This document shows positions 15,623 through 21,897 of a DNA stretch of 23,325 nt, one piece after another. The notes below the pieces were generated by a model. The model was not told where the DNA came from, ran no database searches, and saw only the letters and a list, made by a program, of their open reading frames with translations. The DNA comes from Pseudomonadota bacterium (GTDB lineage Bacteria; Pseudomonadota; Alphaproteobacteria; Rhizobiales; Beijerinckiaceae). The first letter of the stretch is position 1; every line of letters begins with the position of its first letter. The stretch lies in assembly GCA_023393655.1 (NCBI GenBank), contig JAEWKP010000338.1, positions 1 to 23,325 of the forward strand, read 5' to 3'. The translations under genes and the position numbers were made by a program.

Positions 15623-17383
15623 TCATTCGGGCGCGCCGGTAGGCGTCGTCAACATGACCTTGAGCCTCTCTCGGAGCCGGTCACGCCGTGCGGCATAGAA
15701 TTCCTCAAACCCGCCGATTTCGTCGCGAAAATCGCCCAAAAGGTGAATGCTTCGGTAGTTCGCCTGGCTGTCTTCTTCAGGGAGATGCTTAGCCAGCCAA
15801 CCGAGCGGCATCGCGGCGCGCTTCTCATTATTCATGGCCCCCTCAAGCAGCTGAAGATTCGGCAGCTGGTTCGCATGCCGCGCCATGTCGCCAATTAGAT
15901 GCTCAGGCACTTCGGCCTTTCGCAGGCGCGGCTTCGTAAATCTAGAAATCGGAAAGACGTGATCGACGTGAAAATTGTTGCGGAGATCGACGAAAGGAAA
16001 AAGGAGCGATAGGAGCGCAAACATGCGCTTATCGCCGTATTCCATGTGCAGCATATCTTCAATTTCAGCAGCTTCGAACGTGAGCGACTTGCCCCTCTGG
16101 ACCATCGTGCGCCGTAACGCTTCGCTTGGGAACCCTTGCTCGTGGTTGGTCTGGATCGTTTCGCGAAGAGCCGTCAACAAGGTATCGAGACCGCTGCCCC
16201 AAATGCCGGACGCCTTCAGGATTGAGCGAATAAGCCAACCACGGATGGCTTCGCGGTCCTCGACGAATTGGGTGTGCGTTACGTAATTGCTCGGTACTTT
16301 TCGTAGATAGAGGTAATACGCAATCGGCAAGAGGCTGCTATCGGCCCGTAGCGATTGGCCGTTAAGACCAAAGCTTGCAGCTAGCTCGATAGTGCGGATC
16401 AATGCTGATCGAATGGCAGGCCAGTTGGCCTCTAATGCTGCCATATTTGTTGTGGTGAAATTCTCAACCTTGAACCCAACGCTGGCGATATCAGCGAGCA
16501 TTAGTCCGGCCTTCAGAACGAAATCCTGGCTAATGTTGAAGCCGGTTCCGATTTTGTTCAGCTCGTCCACGAGTTTGTGGATTTCCACCCTAGCATCAAT
16601 GTGCTTCCACTGCGCAACAGCAATGCTAAGAAGCAAATCAGAATAAGAAAGAACGGTTCCGCCTGAGTTCATTCTAATGAATATATTGAGAACACGCTCT
16701 ACGTCCTGCGTCTCTTCCTCATAGTAGTTTATTGAATTTTGAGAATGAACAACTCGGTGAAGACGATCAAGGATTGCATAGGCGGTTTTGAGTTCAATTC
16801 CGCTCAAGTTCCGTGCCATTAGCCCTTCGAGCATTGTTGGACCATCCGACATTCCGAGAATATCGGGTACGTTGAACCAATGCGCAGATTCATCACGGGC
16901 GGCTTGTGAGTCGTCGAAGAAATTTAAGCGATAAATTACGCCATCTTCGTCGGCGTCGGGCGCAGCAGTTAGGTTAAGCCTCAGCGTACGAACTGGGAAC
17001 GCGTCGGGGTTAGTCCACCATTTGTTGGGCTGCTTGATTGCCATTGATCCGCGGAGGCCAATGTTCAGTGCAGTAAGCCTTTGCTGCCCATCCAGGACCG
17101 CGATAATGGTCTGGTTGTGCATCTTCGGAAGCTCGGGACAATGTGCAGCATCCCTTTGATGGTAGTTCAACACGAAGTCGTAGAATTTGAATTTACCGCT
17201 AGTCTCCGCCTGCAATTTCCAAAATAAGAATGTCCCGAAAGGGTAGCCCTGCATCAGGCTGTCAAATAGCTTCTCGATCTGCTGAGGACTCCAGACAAAT
17301 TCACGCTGGATTGCCGGAAGTACGTACGTTTTTGTCTGAATCCGCTTTAGCGCATCGGCTATACTACCACCAGAATTATACAT
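15623..17383 (-). CDS. DUF262/DUF1524 nuclease, GmrSD-like (type IV restriction-like)
   Basis: This 586-aa protein is likely an anti-phage nuclease. The N-terminal DUF262 (GmrS/ParB-like) domain shows LPAIQREFVWSPQQIEKLFD (about residues 22-41) and the nucleotide-binding DGQQR motif at about 98-102. A helical middle region follows. The C-terminal DUF1524 domain has HNH-type residues: VDHVFPISRF near residue 472, then NQLPNLQLLEG and MNNEKR. All named motifs are present. The ATG at 17383 (MYNSGGSIADAL) is chosen over one 27 nt upstream because a GGGGAAG ribosome site precedes it and family members commonly begin there. GmrSD cleaves modified DNA; whether this one does is unknown. The gene is visibly richer in A/T than the primase, suggesting separate acquisition. 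Confidence 0.88.
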   Translation of the reverse strand: MYNSGGSIADALKRIQTKTYVLPAIQREFVWSPQQIEKLFDSLMQGYPFGTFLFWKLQAETSGKFKFYDFVLNYHQRDAAHCPELPKMHNQTIIAVLDGQQRLTALNIGLRGSMAIKQPNKWWTNPDAFPVRTLRLNLTAAPDADEDGVIYRLNFFDDSQAARDESAHWFNVPDILGMSDGPTMLEGLMARNLSGIELKTAYAILDRLHRVVHSQNSINYYEEETQDVERVLNIFIRMNSGGTVLSYSDLLLSIAVAQWKHIDARVEIHKLVDELNKIGTGFNISQDFVLKAGLMLADIASVGFKVENFTTTNMAALEANWPAIRSALIRTIELAASFGLNGQSLRADSSLLPIAYYLYLRKVPSNYVTHTQFVEDREAIRGWLIRSILKASGIWGSGLDTLLTALRETIQTNHEQGFPSEALRRTMVQRGKSLTFEAAEIEDMLHMEYGDKRMFALLSLLFPFVDLRNNFHVDHVFPISRFTKPRLRKAEVPEHLIGDMARHANQLPNLQLLEGAMNNEKRAAMPLGWLAKHLPEEDSQANYRSIHLLGDFRDEIGGFEEFYAARRDRLRERLKVMLTTPTGAPE

Positions 17384-17937
17384 GCGCTTCCCCAAAGGCC
17401 ATGCAAGCACCCTATGCGCGCAGATCTATTCACACAATGGGTTTCGCGCAAAGCTCAGAGCTCATTGGCATTCAGCTCTGTCAGCGCGGGTCCATGCTCG
17501 CGGGTGTCCGACCGCTCCCCTCCACTAACCGCGGGCGAAGCGTTAGCATCAATCCCGACCGAGGAGACGGCGGGACCCTGTGCTTTGGCGGCGTTCGACC
17601 CGTGACCCACGAGCGCGTTTGCCAAGCCTGATTAGCAATTTGCCGCTGTCGTCAGTGTAGGGAGCATAGAAGCCGACGCTCGCTTGTGAGTGCGAGACCA
17701 GACGACAGGTTCTTCGTCGATGTCCGACAGGATCGCGTTCCAAGCCCCACAGGCTCGCTGGTCGACGCCTTTTGGCGAGATGCTGGCTCACTCAATGAAA
17801 GACGCGCGCCTATGAGCGTGAACAGGCTCACAAGGTTTTGGAGCAGCGGCATGCCTAGCAGTGCCGGCAATGACTTACGGGAAACAGCGGTCCTACCCAG
17901 GGCAGCTTCTCGTGATTTTACGCTAGACTAACGACTC
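17384..17937. other. Intergenic region of about 550 bp, no supported gene
   Basis: Several short ORFs exist on both strands, but none has a recognisable domain, a ribosome site or consistent codon use. A perfect hairpin CAGAGCT/AGCTCTG with an 11-nt loop lies at 17456-17480, about 75-100 bp upstream of the DUF262 start. It could be an operator. The rest may be decayed mobile DNA. Confidence 0.35.
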
Positions 17938-18141
17938 TTACCCGAGGTCGGCGGAATGCTTCTCGACTGGCTCCACGATAGCCTTGCCTTGTTGGACGAC
18001 GATGCGCTCTTTCCGCCCGTCGGGCATTTGGCGGATCACGCCTTCGCCGATGCAATCCTCTATGTAATACGCAGGGAACCCGGCGCGCCGAGCCTTCTCG
18101 ATCGCGCGGGCCTTGAACTGCTTCAGTCTCTCCATCTGCAT
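17938..18141 (-). CDS. Small hypothetical protein, 67 aa, beside restriction gene
   Basis: I do not recognise this protein. The ATG at 18141 is preceded by AGGAGG at good spacing. The product begins MQMERLKQFKARAIEKARRA and continues AYYIEDCIGEGVIRQMPDGR, a charged helix followed by a small beta-rich tail. The frame is open upstream, and ALYLAAERVHPAVTKAWQEAA reads smoothly into it. A longer form from a GTG at 18216 (92 aa) is therefore possible; the AGGAGG would then be ordinary codons. It is divergent from the restriction endonuclease gene. A regulatory or antitoxin-like role is conceivable but unsupported by a motif. Confidence 0.6.
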   Translation of the reverse strand: MQMERLKQFKARAIEKARRAGFPAYYIEDCIGEGVIRQMPDGRKERIVVQQGKAIVEPVEKHSADLG

Positions 18142-18262
18142 GGCCGCCTCCTGCCAAGCTTTCGTGACGGCAGGATGAACCCGTTCAGCCGCGAGGTAAA
18201 GCGCCGCTCGACTCACTGCGCCCCCGGATGCAACTGTCCTGCCGCCGCATTCAACCCGGGGG

Positions 18263-19204
18263 ATGATTCGCTTGCCAAAGCCAGGGCTTTTGACTGCCGA
18301 CGTTATCAAGATCGCGTCGAAACATCTTGAAACGCTCTCGGGCCATACATTCGATCTGCTGACGGTCGCCAAACCGATCACCCCCGACGCCGCGGTCAAT
18401 CTCACGAAAGTGATATCGAAGCTCTCGCCGTTGCTCGGGAACTTGATCGAGTTCAACACCGTCGAATTCCTGGATGCACAGGACGAGTTTAAGGGCGTCG
18501 GCACTTGGGAGAGGCAGGACCCGGGCTTCCCCGATACCGTTTTCCGGGGTGTCGACCCGACGCCTGGTTTCGAGATCAAGGCATGGTTTCCGCTGGCGAC
18601 AGAAATCACCGCGCGCTTCAAGGACTCTCAGAACCACTTCAAGGACGACAACACGCATGTCTGCATGCTGGCCTGGCTGCCAGAGCACCTGATCTACGGC
18701 AGGCCCGCGATACTGGATGTCGTCGTGGTGTCAGGCGCGACCGTGGCGAAGGCCCGGGACGACAAGTACCACAACCCGCCCGACTACCTGGTCCTAGAGC
18801 CTGAGGATACCAAGGCTCGAACGAGGAATCTTCAGCAGACGAATACGAACGGTTACAAGTGGCAGTCGACGGACGCCGGCTTGCTCCGGGAGGCTGAAGG
18901 TATCGTCCGCTCATGGGGCCGGGACGGCCACCTGTACCAACCCACCGCGGAATATCAGCTTAAACTTCGAGAGCTGATCAATAGGTATCCGTACAGGCTG
19001 GACACCAACTACGCGAAGATGGATCGGATCGTCCATCCTCAGCTTGAGGAGTTCAAGACCAAGGTCATGAAGACTAAGGTTCACGGCATGACGGTCCGCG
19101 AATGGGAGCGTCTATTTCGAAGTGCCGACGACGCGCTGATCAAGCGCATCCTTGAAGAGCGCCTTCAGATCAAAGAAGGCGACCCTGATCAGCTTCTGAA
19201 ATGA
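18263..19204 (+). CDS. Probable type II restriction endonuclease (PD-(D/E)XK)
   Basis: This 313-aa protein lies tail-to-tail with a DNA methyltransferase gene, overlapping it by 35 bp. A PD-(D/E)XK-like active site is visible: GFPDTVF with D91 and, 13 residues on, FEIKAWFPL with E104 and K106. The part around it (GTWERQDPGFPD, then ATEITARFKDSQNHF) reads like the core of a type IIP enzyme. The C-terminal third is basic and probably recognises DNA. Family name and recognition sequence cannot be read from the sequence. The ATG follows a GGGGG run almost directly, so initiation is probably weak, which would suit a toxic enzyme; no better in-frame ATG lies upstream before a stop at 18197. Confidence 0.75.
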   Translation: MIRLPKPGLLTADVIKIASKHLETLSGHTFDLLTVAKPITPDAAVNLTKVISKLSPLLGNLIEFNTVEFLDAQDEFKGVGTWERQDPGFPDTVFRGVDPTPGFEIKAWFPLATEITARFKDSQNHFKDDNTHVCMLAWLPEHLIYGRPAILDVVVVSGATVAKARDDKYHNPPDYLVLEPEDTKARTRNLQQTNTNGYKWQSTDAGLLREAEGIVRSWGRDGHLYQPTAEYQLKLRELINRYPYRLDTNYAKMDRIVHPQLEEFKTKVMKTKVHGMTVREWERLFRSADDALIKRILEERLQIKEGDPDQLLK

Positions 19205-20303
19205 CCCGTTCCATACCATAGTGGAAGTAGGTGCCGTCGATCTCGCAAGCGAAGGATCGACGGCCGAGGCGCCGGGCCGCTACCGAGCCCGAGAACAACC
19301 CGCCGAAAGGCTCCCAAACAACGTCGTTCGTCTTCGTCGACGCCTCGATGATGCGGCTCATCAAGTCCAAGGGCTTCTGGTTGAGGTGGACGGCCTTTCC
19401 AGAACTTCCATGCGTTTTGATGCGCTCCTCGCCTCTCAGCGCGTTTCGCTGCCATACGTTGGTGACACCGTGCGGGCAGTTAAATGTGGAGCGAGTTTGG
19501 GACCATTCCTCCCCGGTCATCGGCCTCTCGCCGTCCAACGTGAAGTAGGGACGCCCCTCGGGCTTGCCGCGCTCGTTGGCGTAGGCCGACATCTTCTCGA
19601 ACATCTCGACCGGCATCCAGTACCACAGGTGCCCTTGGTCAAGATACTTCCGGACGGCTGCGTCCGCGACGCCGCAGGCCGTGTTCGCCTGTTTGACAGG
19701 CAATCCGGTCCGCTTCCATTCCTGGAGCAACCAATGTTTGAGCAGCTTGCCATTGATCCGAGGTTCGAAGACGTACTGGACGCAAACCTCCGACACGACG
19801 GGAAAGCGACGGATCTTGGCGGTGTTCACGTTGCCGGCGAGATGCGCGATGCCCTTGTCCCAGATGTTAGCGTTCACGTACCGCCACCCATGCTTCTCCA
19901 GCACGGGATGTACGGCTGCCCAACCGATCTCCGAGTTCCAGAACCATAGCGAGGTCCGGGCCGTCGCTCGCTTCGACCAGGCCGCTACGTGAGGCTCATA
20001 CCATTCCGGCATGCCTGTGTGGTCCGACGTGTCGCCTTCGAAGCCGAGAACGCCATATGCGCCGTCAGACACGATGCAGTCGGGGGTCTCCCACTGGTCA
20101 TAGACCGACAGGCTATCCCCGAAGAATAATGACGTCTGCCCGTCCGACCATCTGTCAGAGCTCGGGGCATCCGCGCGAACGATCGCCTTGCCACGGCCGA
20201 CCGTTGATGTGGGTTTGGCCCTACGACGTCCAGCCTCCCCGGGATTCCGATCCTCGATGGTTTCTTCCAGTGCGCCATCGCGCTGATCGACCAGATCGGT
20301 CAT
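19170..20303 (-). CDS. DNA methyltransferase of a restriction-modification system (N6-A or N4-C type)
   Basis: This 377-aa enzyme should protect DNA from the convergent endonuclease. Motif order is beta class: the catalytic motif IV comes first (DCIVSDGAYG, residues 75-84), a target-recognition region follows, then NQKPLDLM (308-315) and the SAM-binding motif (WEPFGGLFSGSVAA, 330-343) at the C-terminus, with FACEID as motif II. Two sites are unusual. Motif IV reads SDGAYG where most have (D/N/S)PP(Y/W). The SAM loop is FGGLFSGS rather than FxGxGT. The context LFFGDSLSVYDQWETPDCIV before motif IV is typical, so the assignment is firm. The first 50 residues are polar and poorly structured, and the true start could be later. 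Confidence 0.85.
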   Translation of the reverse strand: MTDLVDQRDGALEETIEDRNPGEAGRRRAKPTSTVGRGKAIVRADAPSSDRWSDGQTSLFFGDSLSVYDQWETPDCIVSDGAYGVLGFEGDTSDHTGMPEWYEPHVAAWSKRATARTSLWFWNSEIGWAAVHPVLEKHGWRYVNANIWDKGIAHLAGNVNTAKIRRFPVVSEVCVQYVFEPRINGKLLKHWLLQEWKRTGLPVKQANTACGVADAAVRKYLDQGHLWYWMPVEMFEKMSAYANERGKPEGRPYFTLDGERPMTGEEWSQTRSTFNCPHGVTNVWQRNALRGEERIKTHGSSGKAVHLNQKPLDLMSRIIEASTKTNDVVWEPFGGLFSGSVAARRLGRRSFACEIDGTYFHYGMERVISEADQGRLL

Positions 20304-20345
20304 GACACCGTCCCATGCTGTTGACTATTTTAGAATCCGCAGGCG

Positions 20346-20749
20346 ATGGCCGCGCAAGAGCGGCCAGTATCTTATCCAGATGTTTGCCGTGGCGACGCGT
20401 GGCGCATCCCCCACATTGGCTTCGTCAAATCCCATAGAGTTCCTATTATGTTCTCAAATTGGGGCTTCGTCTATGCAGACGCATCCGGCAATGACCGGCT
20501 GGACGCGCCGATCGACCTGTCACGAGCGCTGATCCAGAGCGCGCCTACGACCTTCATCATGGTGGTGAAAGGGAGCAGCGCCATCGACGCCAGCATCTTC
20601 GACGGCTCCTTCATCACGGTTGAACGCAGTCTGGTGCCTTGGATCGCGACCCGGTCGTCGTCGACGTGAACGAGGAGCGGTCCGTCAAGATCGCGCGGCT
20701 CGTTACCAATCAAACTCCGGTACGAGGCTGGCATCCGCCCTCGGCATGA
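20346..20749 (+). pseudogene. UmuD-like S24 autoprotease, frameshifted
   Basis: The reading frame from ATG 20346 gives SHRVPIMFSNWGF, then IDLSRALIQSAPTTFIMVVKG and SSAIDASIFDG, matching the UmuD/LexA S24 peptidase fold including the catalytic Ser region. Near 20636-20640 one base is missing. The protein resumes in another frame as LDRDPVVVDVNEERSVKIARL, with the expected catalytic Lys (SVK), and ends at the TGA at 20747-20749. There is no helix-turn-helix, so it is UmuD-like rather than LexA/CI-like. The usual Ala-Gly or Cys-Gly cleavage pair appears as Trp-Gly. No umuC follows. It lies 42 bp from the divergent methylase start. Confidence 0.7.
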
Positions 20750-20855
20750 GTCCGCATCTTCCCAGCTTTGGCCAACCCCAACCCGGCATGGGTAATCTGG
20801 GGTAACCGCCAAAGTGCGCCAGTTTGCTCTTAAGTAATTGATATTTCTAGATGAA

Positions 20856-20930
20856 TGGTGCTGCTGGACAGGATTGAACTGTCGACCTCTCCATTACCAA
20901 TGGAGTGCTCTACCACTGAGCTACAGCAGC
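20856..20930 (-). tRNA. tRNA-Thr(GGU), complete, carried by the element
   Basis: A 75-nt cloverleaf includes an encoded CCA. The acceptor stem is GCTGCTG/CAGCAGC, the D arm TAGCTCAGTGGTAGAGCA, the anticodon stem CTCCA/TGGAG with loop TTGGTAA (anticodon GGT), and the T arm GACAG-TTCAATC-CTGTC. All stems pair. It differs from the split host gene by compensating changes in the acceptor and T stems, so it is a different tRNA-Thr gene and not a rejoined one. It lies about 100 bp inside the right end, in the same direction as the host tRNA 5' half. Confidence 0.95.
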
Positions 20931-20949
20931 ATTCCGTTCTCCAGATAGC

Positions 20950-20968
20950 TACCCCGGACGTTACCCCG
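20950..20968. promoter_or_regulatory. Candidate integrase arm sites, right end
   Basis: TACCCCG occurs twice, 12 bp apart, between the intact tRNA and the right junction. The same core occurs as a tandem pair at 7315-7334 near the left junction. The matching placement at both ends suggests integrase arm binding. It could instead be part of the tRNA leader. Confidence 0.35.
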
Positions 20969-21029
20969 AAGCAAGCGGGTTCTGGAAAAACCCTTTATTC
21001 TCAACCTGGTTGCCCAACGGAGCCTCCCC

Positions 21030-21066
21030 TTACCAATGGAGTGCTCTACCACTGAGCTACCGCAGC
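21030..21066 (-). other. attR: 5' half of disrupted host tRNA-Thr(GGU)
   Basis: Read on the minus strand, this is the first 37 nt of a tRNA: acceptor GCTGCGG, the D arm, anticodon 5' stem CTCCA and loop TTGGTAA. The sequence then changes to GGGGAGG and no longer forms a tRNA. Joined to 7137-7181 across the shared TTGGTAA it gives an exact 75-nt tRNA-Thr with seven acceptor pairs (one G-T). The host promoter should lie upstream, to the right of 21066. Confidence 0.88.
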
Positions 21067-21177
21067 AGGTCCGGCGGCCGAAGCGTTCGCGGTCGCTCTG
21101 AGGCGGTTGCGTGCGCTGGCGTCGTTCCGAAGCGGCGCCCTGATGCCACAACCTTGTGACGGACGCAACCCGCTCGA

Positions 21178-21897
21178 TCAATCCGGAAGCAATAACCGTG
21201 GATCGATCCGGAAGAGCCGGCCGTCGCCGAGGAGATGCGCGCTCAGTCCGGCGCGGAACAAAGGCCGGAAAGCGGCGTCGCGCAGGTTGAGGCCGCCGGC
21301 ATAGGCGCCCATCGCCGGCATCACGCAACGCCGCGCCGAGAGCGCGAAGCAGCGCCGCCGGATCGCCCGCCCGCGCATCCTGACCTTTGCCGCCGGGTGC
21401 AGATGCCCCGCGATCTCGTAGCCGCCTTCGGAAGCGCTTGGTTCATGTCGCAGGGTCACGCCGGCCAGTACGATCTCCGCCGCGCTCTCGCCACCCATGG
21501 CCCGGCTGATGGCGGGATCATGGTTCCCCGTGATCCAGAGCCAGTCGCGGCCCTGCTGCAGCGCGCCGAGCGCGGCGCGTGTCTCCGGGGCGAGGCGGTT
21601 TTCGGCATCGCGGTCATGGAAGCTATCGCCGAGCGCGATCACGCGCGCCGGCTGGTGGCGCCGGATCACAGCGGCCAGCGCGGCAATCGTCGCGGTCGAA
21701 TCATAGGGCGGCAGCATCACGCCGCGCGCCGCATAGGCGGAGCCCTTCTCCAGATGCAGGTCGGCGACGACGAGTGTGCGCTCCTCCGGCAGCCAGAGTG
21801 CGCCGGAAAGGTCAGGCACGAGCGCGAGCCGGCCCAGCATGAAAGCCTCGTTCGCTTCTTCGTGTCCCTTGGCGGGCATTGCCGCTGCAGCCGTCAC
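21178..21897 (-). CDS. pdeM: Ligase-associated DNA damage response endonuclease PdeM
   Basis: This 239-aa calcineurin-like metallophosphoesterase is encoded next to a DEXH helicase, the arrangement seen in bacterial repair clusters that also include a ligase and an exonuclease. Metal-binding motifs are all present: DLHLEKG (D46, H48), GDSFHD (D91, D95), GNHD (N125-D127) and GHLH (H165, H167). The GTG start at 21897 overlaps the helicase stop by 4 nt (GTGA), so the genes are coupled. In-frame ATGs at residues 7 and 20 are alternatives. It is host DNA, lying between the element's right junction and the helicase. Confidence 0.93.
   Translation of the reverse strand: MTAAAAMPAKGHEEANEAFMLGRLALVPDLSGALWLPEERTLVVADLHLEKGSAYAARGVMLPPYDSTATIAALAAVIRRHQPARVIALGDSFHDRDAENRLAPETRAALGALQQGRDWLWITGNHDPAISRAMGGESAAEIVLAGVTLRHEPSASEGGYEIAGHLHPAAKVRMRGRAIRRRCFALSARRCVMPAMGAYAGGLNLRDAAFRPLFRAGLSAHLLGDGRLFRIDPRLLLPD

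Larger units (their letters stand above)
7175..21036. mobile_element. Integrative element of about 13.9 kb in tRNA-Thr anticodon loop
   Basis: The element is bounded by the 7-bp repeat TTACCAA (7175-7181 and 21030-21036), which is the anticodon loop of the split host tRNA-Thr. Joining the outer flanks gives an exact 75-nt tRNA. The integrase gene lies 163 bp inside the left end. Element functions seen are integrase, AlpA regulator, prim-pol/helicase and an iteron-like region. Cargo includes DUF262 nuclease, a restriction-modification pair, a JAMM protease remnant, an IS3-family copy and a complete tRNA-Thr. No capsid, portal, terminase, relaxase or type IV secretion genes are seen. It resembles P4-like satellites or small integrative elements rather than a prophage or ICE. 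Confidence 0.85.

Noticed and set aside
17411..17937. Short open frames on both strands
   Set aside because: None has a ribosome site, a recognisable domain or codon use like the neighbouring genes.
21030..21066. A second tRNA-Thr next to the intact one
   Set aside because: Only the 5' half is present. After the anticodon loop the sequence cannot form the rest of a tRNA.
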